Positions 1 to 9,300 of a stretch of 25,650 bases of DNA are shown here, piece by piece. A program made the position numbers and the translations under genes. Under the pieces are notes generated by a model. It was not told the origin of the DNA and did no database searches. It saw only the letters and a program-made list of their open reading frames with translations. The stretch is from a virus: the IMG/VR virus record IMGVR_UViG_3300021138_000152, positions 1 to 25,650 of that record; one strand, given 5' to 3'. Within the stretch, counting starts at the first letter, position 1; each line of letters begins with the position of its first letter.

Positions 1-1365
1 TATAAATTTTACGGCTTACACAAGCCCTTTGCGCATCAGGTAGATACTTCATCGTTCTTAACTTTAAATCGTCGTGCGTTCGTGTTTAATGACCCCGGAA
101 CTGGTAAAACTTTTTCTGCTCTTTGGGCGGCTGACTACCTTATGGAGTTGAAGAAGGTACGTAGATGTCTTGTGCTATGCCCTCTGTCGATTATGCACGA
201 CGCTTGGATGAACGGTATTGGTAAAAGCATCATACATAGAACCGCTATTGCGGCGCACCATCACCAAGCTTCTAAACGTATTGAGATGATTCAAGGTAAC
301 TATGAGTTTGTCATTGTGAATTACGATGGCTTAAATTTAATTGCCGATGAGATTATCAACGACGGTAGGTTTGATTTAGTTATTGTTGATGAGGCAAACG
401 CCTACAAAAACGTAGCTACAAAAAGATGGAAGACGCTCAACCGTATTCTTAAACCTGAGACTATGTTGTGGATGATGACGGGTACACCTGCATCGCAGTC
501 GCCTCTTGATGCGTACGGCTTAGCTAAACTGGTTAACCCAACCGGAGTTCCTAAGTTCGCAACGGCGTGGCGTGATAAGGTGATGCACAAAGTAACGATG
601 TTTAAGTGGCTTCCAAAAGAAGGTGCAAGCGACGCTGTATTCAAAGTTCTGCAACCGGCCATCAGGTATACAAAAGAAGAGTGCCTTGACCTACCGCCAG
701 TACTTACAGAAACACGTGACATACCGTTAACACCTCAGCAAGTCAAATACTACCGCATGCTAAAAGAACAGATGCTAGTAAACACGGCAGGCGAAACTAT
801 TACGGCGGTTAATGCGGCGGCGTGTGTAAACAAGCTACTACAAATATCATCAGGTGCGGCGTATACAGATGGGCAAGAGGTAGTTGAGTTTGATTGCTCG
901 CCTAGGCTAAACGTGTTGTTGGAAGTGTTGCAAGAGACATCACGAAAAGTAATTGTGTTTGCTAATTTTAGGCACAACATCGAGGCTATACATAATCACT
1001 TAACTAAGCATGGCATTGAGTGTGATTTAATACATGGCGATGTAAGCGTTAATAAGCGTACGGGCATATTCAAAAAGTTTCAAGAGACGCCAACGCCTCG
1101 CATACTGGTTATACAGCCTCAAGCCGCCTCACACGGCGTCACATTAACTGCGGCAGATACGGTGATATTCTTTGGGCCTGTTATGTCGGTAGAAACGTAT
1201 GTACAGTGTGTTGCACGTACTGATCGTATCGGTCAGAGTAGCGATAAAGTAACTGTGATACACTTGCAGGGTAGTGAAATTGAGCGTAAGATGTTCAAAC
1301 GATTAGAGTCTCGTGTAGAAGACCATGGTATGCTGTTAAAGTTGTACGCAGATATTATTAAGTAA
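1..1365 (+). CDS. SNF2-type superfamily II DNA helicase, 5' partial
   Basis: The reading frame is open from the first base, so the true start lies upstream; 454 residues are visible. An internal GTG at 82 cannot be the start, because in-frame residues before it already form the Q-motif-like stretch KPFAHQ. Helicase motifs follow in order: Walker A DPGTGKT (from base 91), motif II VDEAN (bases 385-399), motif III MTGTPAS, and a C-terminal RecA-like lobe with VIVFANF, LIHGDVS and motif VI QCVARTDRIGQ, ending at an IHLQGS segment. This set is typical of compact SNF2/Rad54-like phage helicases, which translocate on double-stranded DNA using ATP. The fourth residue of the DExx box is Asn rather than the usual His. 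It is the first visible gene of the rightward replication arm; its exact role (fork remodelling, recombination or replication) is inferred. Confidence 0.9.
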   Translation, partial: YKFYGLHKPFAHQVDTSSFLTLNRRAFVFNDPGTGKTFSALWAADYLMELKKVRRCLVLCPLSIMHDAWMNGIGKSIIHRTAIAAHHHQASKRIEMIQGNYEFVIVNYDGLNLIADEIINDGRFDLVIVDEANAYKNVATKRWKTLNRILKPETMLWMMTGTPASQSPLDAYGLAKLVNPTGVPKFATAWRDKVMHKVTMFKWLPKEGASDAVFKVLQPAIRYTKEECLDLPPVLTETRDIPLTPQQVKYYRMLKEQMLVNTAGETITAVNAAACVNKLLQISSGAAYTDGQEVVEFDCSPRLNVLLEVLQETSRKVIVFANFRHNIEAIHNHLTKHGIECDLIHGDVSVNKRTGIFKKFQETPTPRILVIQPQAASHGVTLTAADTVIFFGPVMSVETYVQCVARTDRIGQSSDKVTVIHLQGSEIERKMFKRLESRVEDHGMLLKLYADIIK

Positions 1366-1445
1366 AATTTAAATTTTATAAAAACACACATTTGTGTTGC
1401 AAAACTGTTTTTATTGTTGTAAATTATTTGACAAAGGAGAAGTAA
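1366..1445 (+). promoter_or_regulatory. Intergenic spacer with short dyads, possible weak promoter and ribosome binding site
   Basis: Eighty bases separate the helicase from the next gene. They are AT-rich and hold a 6-bp inverted repeat (1383-1398, AACACA/TGTGTT around CATT) followed closely by a second dyad AAAAC-T-GTTTT (from 1401). A promoter-like pair TTGCAA (1397-1402) and TAAATT (1420-1425) with a 17-bp spacer overlaps these dyads. A good ribosome binding site, AAAGGAGA (1433-1440), sits 5 bases before the ATG at 1446. The promoter call is weak (4 of 6 matches at -10); the ribosome binding site is clear. Confidence 0.35.
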
Positions 1446-1856
1446 ATGGAAGAGCAAGAAAAAATACCATTAGATAAATTAGCTCGTGTTTATCTTAAAA
1501 TTCGTAACAGGATTGGTACATTAACAAAAGACTACGAGACTCAGTACGAAGAACTAAAAGCTCAACAGACTGAGATACAAAATGCGATGAAAGACCAAAT
1601 GCTTAAACTTGGTAGCTCATCAATCAAAACATCCGAAGGCACAATTATGTTGGGTCAGAAGGTACGTTACTACACAGATGATTGGGACTCATTCAAGAGT
1701 TTTGTGCTCGAACATGAAGCCCTTGACCTGTTTGAGAAACGTATCGCTCAAGGCAACATGGTTTCGTTTTTAGATGAAAACCCCGGAGTCGTGCCGGCAG
1801 GACTTAACAGCATGACAGAATTCACAGTATCAGTACGTAAACCAACTTCTAAATAA
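1446..1856 (+). CDS. Small phage protein with coiled-coil N-terminus, function unknown
   Basis: 136 residues. The first ~55 residues are charged and helical (LARVYLKIRNRI, then Glu/Gln/Lys heptads), consistent with a short coiled coil. The second half looks mixed alpha/beta: LGSSSIKTSEGTI, a WDSFKSFV segment, LFEKRIAQGNM, and a C-terminal PAGLNSMTEFTVSVRKP strand. The helix-then-small-domain layout recalls Gp157-type and other small phage replication-module proteins, but I do not recognise a specific family. The start is supported by AAAGGAGA upstream. It lies directly before the putative single-stranded DNA-binding protein (14-base gap), so a role in replication or recombination is a guess from context. 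Confidence 0.8.
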   Translation: MEEQEKIPLDKLARVYLKIRNRIGTLTKDYETQYEELKAQQTEIQNAMKDQMLKLGSSSIKTSEGTIMLGQKVRYYTDDWDSFKSFVLEHEALDLFEKRIAQGNMVSFLDENPGVVPAGLNSMTEFTVSVRKPTSK

Positions 1857-1870
1857 GGAAACGCAGTACC

Positions 1871-2785
1871 ATGACAAATTTAACTACATTTAACCCCTCT
1901 AAAGTTCCAGCATTTCTTAAAAAGGCTGAATTATCTCCAATGGCAAGAGCATTGGCAGGCGGTACAGGCGCAGGCATCAAGCGCATCTCTCTTAAAGGTG
2001 GTGTATTCCGTTTGGTAGCCGGTGGTAAAGAAGTTGCCGCTATTGATGACCGCCACCTCGACGTCGTGATTGTTAACGCCGCACATAAAATTAGCCGTAC
2101 GTTCTACGCAGGACAGTACGTTGAGGGCGAAACAAAAGCGCCTGATTGCTGGTCAGCAGAAGGTGACTTACCGGACTCAACAGTTCTAGAACCTCAATCT
2201 AAATCCTGTGCAACATGTCCACAAAATATTAAAGGCTCAGGCCAAGGTGAGACACGTGCTTGCCGATTCTCTCAGCGTCTAGCGGTTGTTTTAGCTAACG
2301 ACTTAGAGGGAGATGTTATGCAGTTATCTCTAGCGGCTACTTCAATCTTTGGTAAGGACGAAGGCGAAGCGCGTAGACCGTTGCAAGCTTATGCTAGATG
2401 GTTAGCCGCGCAAAATATTAGCCCTGAGACTGTTATCACCCGTCTTAAATTCGATACAAAGGTCTCAACACCTAAGTTGTTCTTTATGCCAGTACGTTAC
2501 TTAGAAGATGATGAGTACGCTACAGTAGTAGATAAAGGCCAGTCTGATGACGCCAAACTCGCAGTTACAATGACTGTTGCACAAGCTGATAACGTAAAGC
2601 CGCCTGCTATTGAGTATAAAAAGCCCGACGCCCCTAGAGCGAAGCCCGTAGAAGAGCCAGTAGCTGAGGAAGAAGTTGACGAGCCTGAAGTACGTAAAGA
2701 AACTAAGGCAAAGCCAACAGTAGTTCCTAAAAAGGGCGGTAACTTAGCCTCAGTAGTTGATAACTGGGATGCAGACGACGAGTAA
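1871..2785 (+). CDS. Putative single-stranded DNA-binding protein with Cys motif and acidic tail
   Basis: 304 residues. Four cysteines (C93, C113, C116, C131) in a DCW...CATCPQN...ACR arrangement could bind zinc. The body before and after is beta-rich, and residues ~240-300 form a Pro/Lys/Glu-rich linker that ends in NWDADDE. A flexible linker with an acidic C-terminal tip is the hallmark by which T7 gp2.5 and bacterial SSB recruit partners, and the gene sits between a helicase and a primase-helicase. The single-stranded DNA-binding role is inferred from this tail and context, not from a recognised OB-fold signature. AAGGAAA upstream serves as ribosome binding site. Another possibility is a recombination-mediator or other replication accessory protein. 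Confidence 0.75.
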   Translation: MTNLTTFNPSKVPAFLKKAELSPMARALAGGTGAGIKRISLKGGVFRLVAGGKEVAAIDDRHLDVVIVNAAHKISRTFYAGQYVEGETKAPDCWSAEGDLPDSTVLEPQSKSCATCPQNIKGSGQGETRACRFSQRLAVVLANDLEGDVMQLSLAATSIFGKDEGEARRPLQAYARWLAAQNISPETVITRLKFDTKVSTPKLFFMPVRYLEDDEYATVVDKGQSDDAKLAVTMTVAQADNVKPPAIEYKKPDAPRAKPVEEPVAEEEVDEPEVRKETKAKPTVVPKKGGNLASVVDNWDADDE

Positions 2786-2904
2786 TAGTTACGGGGGGAA
2801 AGCAACAAGTCGGCTCGGCGACTATAAATAGCCTGTACGGTAATGAAATAAACTTCATACTTACGAAAAAACTGCAAGTACCCCCACCTACAAACGGAAA
2901 TAAA
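2786..2904 (+). other. Structured untranslated spacer upstream of the HTH gene
   Basis: 119 bases with no ORF. They contain a hairpin AGTCG-gctcgg-CGACT (2808-2823), a second imperfect hairpin built on ATGAA/TTCAT, a GGGGGG run near 2793 and a CCCCC run near 2880 that could close the whole element by long-range pairing. A TATAAA (2824-2829) follows the first hairpin but no matching -35 box was found. The ribosome binding site for the next gene is weak (CGGAAATAAA). It may be a leader controlling translation of the HTH gene; this is inference from pairing by eye. Confidence 0.3.
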
Positions 2905-3168
2905 ATGGCCTATTCAAATACAATAAAACAAACAACGGCTAAAGCCCCTAAGTCACTAGGTAATCAACTAGGGCGGTGGGCTATTCACCTCGATTTTCCA
3001 GTAATCAAGATAGCCAAATATACTGGGGCAACTAGACAGACGGTCTACAATTGGTTTAGTGGTACTGAAGTAACACCTGCGTACAGGGAAAAAGTCAGCA
3101 ACCTACTAAGAATTCTTCAAGCAAGTAAAACAGCAGACGAGGCACTACGCAATGTACAACATAATTAA
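2905..3168 (+). CDS. Small helix-turn-helix DNA-binding protein
   Basis: 87 residues. Residues ~32-55 read IKIAKYTGATRQTVYNWFSG, a clear helix-turn-helix with the recognition helix RQTVYNWF, resembling Cro/C1 (XRE) or phage terminase-small-subunit-like HTH folds. The sequence continues with a helix EKVSNLLRILQ that may mediate dimerisation. It probably binds DNA as a regulator of this arm. It lies downstream of the structured spacer and its end overlaps the next small ORF by 17 bases. The ribosome binding site is poor, so expression may be modest or controlled by the leader. Confidence 0.75.
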   Translation: MAYSNTIKQTTAKAPKSLGNQLGRWAIHLDFPVIKIAKYTGATRQTVYNWFSGTEVTPAYREKVSNLLRILQASKTADEALRNVQHN

Positions 3169-3289
3169 TCCAAGCACATTAACGGACAAAGAACTAATAC
3201 GTTTTGCGGAAGAACTAGCACATAACGGTACAATGCCTATTTCTATGCAGTTAGAGTTGGTCAAGCGTTTCTCTCACTACGTACACTGA
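3152..3289 (+). CDS. 45-residue small ORF between HTH and primase genes
   Basis: ATG at 3152 follows GAGG (3139-3142) by 9 bases, and the frame runs to TGA at 3287-3289. It begins MYNIINPSTLTDKELIRFAE and ends QLELVKRFSHYVH, which looks like two amphipathic helices. The segment TDKELIRFAEEL and the continuation to MQLELVKRF have the look of a real small phage protein rather than random translation. It overlaps the HTH gene by 17 bases and leaves only 15 bases before the primase gene, so it fills what would otherwise be a gap in a tightly packed operon. Function unknown. Confidence 0.6.
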   Translation: MYNIINPSTLTDKELIRFAEELAHNGTMPISMQLELVKRFSHYVH

Positions 3290-3304
3290 ATTTAAGGGGA
3301 CATT

Positions 3305-6169
3305 ATGAAGTCGCAGGATTTCCTAGCGACTGTACTTCCGTCTTCGGGTGCTTATTGCGCTTGTGAATTCAGTACAGTTGAAAAAACGCATCTCTTTGTA
3401 AGCAGTATTGAAGAGGTCTACAATGCAACTCTGTCTTTTTCTCATCTAGGGTATGAGTCGTTTTATGCGTTAGCTTCTTTTGGCGACTTAAAAAAACGTA
3501 CGGCGGCTAATGCATTAAAAATTAAATCTTTGTTCTTGGACATCGATTGTGGTGAAGGTAAAGATTATCCTACTAAGACTGAAGCTGCGACGGCATTGGA
3601 TACATTTTTGTCTGAAACATCTTTAGCAGAACTAGGCACGCCGTGGATTTTATCTAGCGGCGGTGGTTTACATGTCTACTGGGCATTCGATGAAGAAGTT
3701 ACTATAGCTGAATGGAAGCCCGTAGCCGAGAACTTAAAACGTCTTTGCGCCAAGAACGGATTTAAGATAGATCAGAACGTAACGGCAGATGCGGCAAGAG
3801 TATTACGAGCGCCTGACACGTTTAACTACAAAAAAGAAAAGCCACGCAAGGTAAAGATTTTAGTAGAGTCTTCACCGCCAACATTCGATTTTAAAACAGT
3901 AGCGAAAAACCTTAAAGAAAAAATGAATGGCGCATCCTATGAGCTTCTGCAAGCTAGTATGCCCGTCGCAGGCACTAAACCAAAAGCTGATGCCAATGCA
4001 AATAGCGTTAAGTTAATGGAGAACAGCGTTACGTTATTCAAGAATATAGAAGAGGCCACCAAACCCTGTCTACAACTCAAGCACTACGAAGAACATGCAA
4101 CAGATGAAGGGATGGAACCACTATGGTACGCTTGGATTTCTATTGCTAAGAAGTGCAACGATGGATTAGATTATGCTAGAAAGTTAGGCGACATGCATCC
4201 GTACGATGAAAAGCGCCTAATCGATAAATGGAATCACTCAAAAGGCCCGACGCCATGCCTGAAGTTCGATAGCATAAACCCCAACGTGTGTGATAAATGC
4301 GTACACTTTGGTAAGATAACTAATCCATTAGCTTTAGGCAGAGACGTTAAGGTAAACAATGAAGCACAGGAAATATTAGTACAGAAAGAAGATGCGCCTG
4401 AGCAGATTGTGATTAATAAGCCAATACCGCCTAAAGGTTATAGCTACGGCGATAAAGGTGGCGTTTATGTAATAAAAGACGTGGAGGATGAGGAAGGTAG
4501 CAAGAGTAAGAAAAACATCATGTTGCTGTCCTACGATTTGTTTGTGGTTGATATTTTATATACAGACGGCGAACACTACGCACACTTAATGGCTATGCGC
4601 CCCGAAGGGCCTGTTGATGTAATGTTGCAACAGAAAAGTATTATTAGCAAAGATGAGACATTAAAAACTTTAGCTTCACAAAACGTCATCGCCTCTTATG
4701 GTGGGTTTGATAAAGAGTTGTTCTACTATGTACGTGCCGCAGTTGAATACGCTAGTACAAATAAGAAGCCCGTTAAAGTACCTTCAAGTTACGGTTGGCA
4801 AGAAGATGGTACGTTGGTATATAGCTCACACATATACCACTCCAATGGCAGTAAAACTTTTGTGCCAATGCCAGGTCTAGCAAATATTAACCATGCTTGT
4901 AAACCATCGGGTAGTTTTGAAGGTTGGCGCAAGACCATAGACATGCTAGTGGCTAGAGAGTTCTATGACATTATATCAATGGGGTTGATTGGGCCTGCAT
5001 CGCTTTTAATGGAGTTCACAGGCGTAGAGGGTATGACATACCACATGGGTTCATCGATATCAGGTACAGGTAAAAGTTTAGCGCAGATGATGGCGTGTAG
5101 TTTTTTTGGTGCGCCTAACTTGTACAAGTTAAGTCAAAGTACTTCTCCTGTTGCAATTCAGCAACGTGCTGGGCTACTACGAAACTTTGCCATTATTACC
5201 GATGAAGTAACAACCAAGAGCCGTGATGATTTTGAATGGCTACCTGCACACTTGATGGATAAGTCGCAGGGTAAAGGTAAAGACCGTATGGAATCGGGCG
5301 CTAACAAAGAACGGGTAAACACAACCATATGGAAAAGTATTGATTTGTTCTCGTCTAATACACACGTCTTAGACTACCTAGGCGGTACAAGAAAGCACTC
5401 GTCACAGGCTGAGTTACTACGTATTTTAGAAATGAAGTTGACAATTAAAATTGAACTTAGCGATGACGAAATTGAACTGGTTAAAGGGTTAAACCATAAC
5501 TACGGTATTGCAGGCGAACGATTGATACGGTGGATGGTTACTAACCTAGATACTGTAAAGCAAGTTACAAAAGACACAAATCTAGCATTGAAGAAAGAGT
5601 TCTCGTCTGTACCGGATGAGCGATTTTGGACAGCCGGTAATTGTTGTATTGTGGCTATGGCTATACTGCTCGGTAAAAAGTACGCAAACATTATCGACAT
5701 CCCTGTGAAACCTGTTATAGAGTCTTTGCGTAAGATGGTCATGGATGGTAGGAAGGCTATAAAAGGTAATAAGCGGTCAGCAGAAGATATCTTGAACAGT
5801 TACACACGTGAGCATTATGGCAAGTTTGTGGTTGTTAAACACATTAATGGTAAGTTAGAAACATTCCTTGGGGCAGGAGACGCTATCGATCAGTCTATAA
5901 CACGCTCGCAAGTAACGGGTAGGGTTGAGCATGACGCCACACCTAATCATGTGGACTACTTCATTGAGGTGAATCAGCTTAAGGCGCACTGTGTATCGAT
6001 GAGTTACGGGTATGAAGACTTTAAGAAAGAGATTGAGAAGATTCCAACATATAAAATTAGCTATGAAAGGAAAAACATATTAGCCAAAACAAGAGGGCCT
6101 GTCATGCGTGTGTACGTTATGCATATCTGTCGCCCAATAGATGATGATGTGCTTGAGGAAAATGATTAA
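3305..6169 (+). CDS. Primase-polymerase / DUF927-type helicase fusion
   Basis: 954 residues. The N-terminal ~200 residues look like an archaeo-eukaryotic primase (PrimPol) domain: metal-binding FLDIDCG (D79, D81), SSGGGLHVYW (H123) and RVLRAPDTFNYK (165-176). A middle region has C318, C329 and C332 in PTPCLKF...NVCDKCVHFGKI, a probable zinc site common in these primases. The C-terminal half resembles DUF927 helicases, with Walker A GSSISGTGKS (582-591) and Walker B IITDE (D633, E634). It would synthesise primers and unwind DNA at the phage replication fork in the cytoplasm, combining both activities as T7 gp4 does but from unrelated folds. AAGGGGA is 7 bases before the ATG. It is the last gene of the rightward arm and is followed by a terminator. 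Confidence 0.88.
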   Translation: MKSQDFLATVLPSSGAYCACEFSTVEKTHLFVSSIEEVYNATLSFSHLGYESFYALASFGDLKKRTAANALKIKSLFLDIDCGEGKDYPTKTEAATALDTFLSETSLAELGTPWILSSGGGLHVYWAFDEEVTIAEWKPVAENLKRLCAKNGFKIDQNVTADAARVLRAPDTFNYKKEKPRKVKILVESSPPTFDFKTVAKNLKEKMNGASYELLQASMPVAGTKPKADANANSVKLMENSVTLFKNIEEATKPCLQLKHYEEHATDEGMEPLWYAWISIAKKCNDGLDYARKLGDMHPYDEKRLIDKWNHSKGPTPCLKFDSINPNVCDKCVHFGKITNPLALGRDVKVNNEAQEILVQKEDAPEQIVINKPIPPKGYSYGDKGGVYVIKDVEDEEGSKSKKNIMLLSYDLFVVDILYTDGEHYAHLMAMRPEGPVDVMLQQKSIISKDETLKTLASQNVIASYGGFDKELFYYVRAAVEYASTNKKPVKVPSSYGWQEDGTLVYSSHIYHSNGSKTFVPMPGLANINHACKPSGSFEGWRKTIDMLVAREFYDIISMGLIGPASLLMEFTGVEGMTYHMGSSISGTGKSLAQMMACSFFGAPNLYKLSQSTSPVAIQQRAGLLRNFAIITDEVTTKSRDDFEWLPAHLMDKSQGKGKDRMESGANKERVNTTIWKSIDLFSSNTHVLDYLGGTRKHSSQAELLRILEMKLTIKIELSDDEIELVKGLNHNYGIAGERLIRWMVTNLDTVKQVTKDTNLALKKEFSSVPDERFWTAGNCCIVAMAILLGKKYANIIDIPVKPVIESLRKMVMDGRKAIKGNKRSAEDILNSYTREHYGKFVVVKHINGKLETFLGAGDAIDQSITRSQVTGRVEHDATPNHVDYFIEVNQLKAHCVSMSYGYEDFKKEIEKIPTYKISYERKNILAKTRGPVMRVYVMHICRPIDDDVLEEND

Positions 6170-6188
6170 GATACACTATCCTTGGGAA

Positions 6189-6214
6189 GAGACCCCCGTC
6201 AAAGGGGGTTTTTT
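6189..6214 (+). terminator. Rho-independent terminator of the replication arm
   Basis: The core is ACCCCC-gtcaaa-GGGGGT (6192-6209), extendable by G-U and A-T pairs, followed by a run of six T (6209-6214). It starts about 20 bases after the stop of the primase-helicase gene. On the opposite strand the hairpin is followed by TCTCTT only, so it should work mainly for rightward transcription. Confidence 0.85.
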
Positions 6215-6281
6215 CGTTCCGACTCTACAACTAGAGGCGGTAAGACTTGATGGCATAAAGGCGGCAATCAACTGTAGGATA

Positions 6282-6314
6282 AAAGCAAAAGCAGAGCCGT
6301 GTGTTAAAGACGGC
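6282..6314 (-). terminator. Possible weak terminator of the leftward late operon
   Basis: On the - strand, GCCGT-ctttaacac-ACGGC (6314-6296) forms a 5-bp stem with a 9-base loop, followed by an interrupted T-rich stretch TCTGCTTTTGCTTTTA. It begins 17 bases after the stop of the giant gene, which is the right place for an operon end. The short stem and broken T-tract make this a weak call. Confidence 0.35.
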
Positions 6315-6330
6315 ATGCTTGGCGTTTGGT

Positions 6331-9300
6331 TTACTCGTTTGAAATAGCCCTAAAATCTTTGGCAAGTTGTATTTTATCCTGTCGGTTTGCATCGAGTAGC
6401 TTACGTTTTTCAGCGGAAGATAAAGACTTGTCTGCACGTACGGCTCTCTCTTCTTTGTTGTACTCCCCCATTTGTTGCTTAAACATACCGGCGGCATTAG
6501 CGTTATCAATTTGGCTCATATATTTTCTGTAGAATGCATCCGCTTTATCAGGGTCTTGTTCATTGAGGCGCTTGTATGTTGCACTAGCTTGCTCAATATT
6601 TTGCATGTCAACGTATGCTTTATTGATTAAGCCTGTAGCATCTGTAGGTTGGAAGAAACCACCGACAATCGGTAAGTCTTTTGACGTAGCATCAGGCGCA
6701 GAACCTTCTCTAAGGATTGGGTTAAACATAGACATCATCGCAGTACCAATACTGCCTGTATAGCCGTTAACAAGATGGTCAATCTGAATAGGTGAAACAC
6801 CTAAAGTCCTACCAACAAGTTTAGATAGCTCTGTAGTGGTTGCATTAGAACGATATCCCGGAAGTTCTTGTAACTGGCGCTGACTTTCAATTGGAGACAT
6901 TGTGTAGAAATTAGTGTTAGTTAAGCTTTCCATAATAGGTTTGGCGCCTTGCGGCAAGAACAAGTTAGAAACCCCTGGAACTTGGCTAACAACTAATTTA
7001 GCGACAGCAGGCAGTACGTCTTTAGATTTAGCATCGGTAGCTGCTAGGTTATACATCGCTTCGGGCAAGGCCTTGAATACCACACCTGATTCAAATGGAA
7101 TTGGTACTTTAATCGGGTCTTTAAAGAAAGGCAACGGAATGAACCAGTTATTTAGTTTGTCATACTCGTCAGCGTTCTTGTACGCTTCATTGTTCTGCAT
7201 CAAAGCGGTGTATGCTAAAGTCAAACCAGCAACAGTAGCGCCACGTTTAAGCATAGTTTCTCTTACGCCTAGCTTATCTTCAAACAAAGACTTACCTGAT
7301 ATAGCTCTTGCAAATACGTTAAGACCTTGAATCTGTGAGTTAAAGAAAGGAATCATTGTACTTAACATGCGTACAGTAGGCGAGTAACCGTGTTTAGTAA
7401 AGTTCTGCGCTTCAAGAGTTGCCAAAGATGCTTCCATTGAGGACATGCCTTTTTTAATAAACCCATTGTACAAAGATAATCTAGCGGATTCATCAGCCAT
7501 AATAGCTAAGCGGTCTGCTTTAGCCCAAAGTTTTTCCCATCCTGATTTACCCTCAGCCATCTGTAAAGCGATAGTACGCATGTCAGCCATAGTACCCGAA
7601 AATACATGACCTCCAATAATACCTTGTTCTTGTAGCTTACGAATTTCAGGTGCTTCGCCCTTAGCCATTTTGTTTAAAGCGCTTAGCGTACTTATAATAG
7701 GTTTATTATCAGCACCACTAGTTATCCATCCGGACAGTGAATCTTTAAATGCTACACGCATAGCGTACGCAGGGTTACGGGTAGTACCTTTTCTTAACAA
7801 GTCGGCAGGCCCACGCAAAAAGCTAACTGCGGCCGGTAGCGTCATCGATATACCTTCCATACCTTTAACAATTAACTCAGATGGAATATTACCAAACATA
7901 CTGGCAGATTCACGACTTGCCTCAGCACGTTCACGTAACTTTTTATACTCAGGAGTATTAGCTTTACCTGCGGCACGCATCTTTTCAAGGGCAGACTCCA
8001 TGTTTTTATATTCGCCAGACGTGTTAATGACAGCGTGTTTCTTTTCACCGTCCTCGTAAAAGCGTATAACATCTTTAGAAGCAGGCCCATCGCCTTTCTT
8101 AATATCAGCTATACCAAGAGTTTGCAAAGTGTAAGCGGTGTTCTTAGCCGCTATGTTACCCATAGCCATGTCAGTCAACATGTATGTATTCTGTAGTGCG
8201 CCAGTTTCAAAGTTAACAATGGCACTATCACCGCCAAGTAGTTCTCTTAAATACGATTGCGTCTTTAAATCCCCAACCTTAACATTACGCTCGTTATCCC
8301 AAACTTCATCATTCTTGTCAACACGGTAGTAAGCAACATAATCGCCCTTCTTCATTTCAGCGGCTTCAGCTTTTGATAACCTACCAGACTCAACCATAAA
8401 ATCTAACTGGCCATTGTTGTATTCACGGTAAAGTTTACGGGCTTCTTGAAAATGGGTATTGCCACGTCCAAATTTTAAAACCTCATCAGCCATCTTAGTT
8501 GTTACTTTTCCAGCAAGATTTAAAGATTCAAGCCCAGCTTCTAAGCCACCTTTATTACTTGCCGCACGCTCAACCGCTAAGTACAATCCAAACTGCTCAA
8601 GCGCCGCTGTACCATTACCGATTTCATCTTTTGCTTTACCTGCAACTTCAGCCACTTTAGCTAAAGATGGGCCTTTTTTAGATGCGTAGCTATACGTACC
8701 GTTCTTTTCATCTTTAACAATACCGACAGGCCCATGCGTAGCAATCTCAGACATCATGTTGTTACGCTGATCGTATAGGCGGTTGTAGTACATCATTTGC
8801 AAACCTTCTAGCTTGTCTCTCATATTGCGTGCAATATACTCAAGACCTGCAAATCTATCTACAAATCTGTGCGCCATAGTCATACCAAGCGCATTACCTT
8901 TAAGTCTATCTAAGACAGTTTTTTCTTTTTGATAAACAGTACCGGCAGTATCTCTTAAGCCTGAACTAAACCCTTCAAGATATTTAGGGTCTCTGCTAAA
9001 CACAACGCTACCATCATTAGTTCTAAACCCACCCAGCTCATCACGCTGAAAACTACGCTCAGACTGGCGGATGATGTTGAAGATATCGCTGGTAGATACT
9101 TTTGATAGCTCAGCAAAACCTTTATCACGTAAGAACGCACGTACAGCACCAACTAACTCTTTCATCCAGCGGTTAGCTTTTTGTACGAATCCTTCGGTAG
9201 CACGTTGCTCAGCAGTGTGTGCAATCAATTCTCTAACAGCACGTATCTCCATGTCTTTCATTAAGGCATCTATTTCTGCTTTAGACGCACCAGCTTCACC

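Larger units (their letters stand above)
6170..6330. other. Convergent intergenic junction
   Basis: 161 bases between the stops of the two opposing arms. They hold the strong + strand terminator and a weaker hairpin facing the - strand transcript. An open frame on the + strand (6141-6347) runs straight through the terminator hairpin and lacks a ribosome binding site. No tRNA-like T-arm or acceptor pairing was found. Confidence 0.6.

Noticed and set aside
402-980. Minus-strand ORFs inside the SNF2 helicase gene
   Set aside because: The helicase motifs on the + strand are unambiguous; the antisense frames show no recognisable features.
1428-1433. Perfect TTGACA -35 box
   Set aside because: It is directly attached to the ribosome binding site, so any -10 box would fall inside the next gene.
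6215-6330. Possible tRNA or small RNA in the junction
   Set aside because: No acceptor-stem pairing or T-loop consensus could be found.
6141-6347. A + strand ORF of 68 codons through the convergent junction
   Set aside because: It overlaps the primase gene end, runs through the terminator hairpin and has no ribosome binding site.
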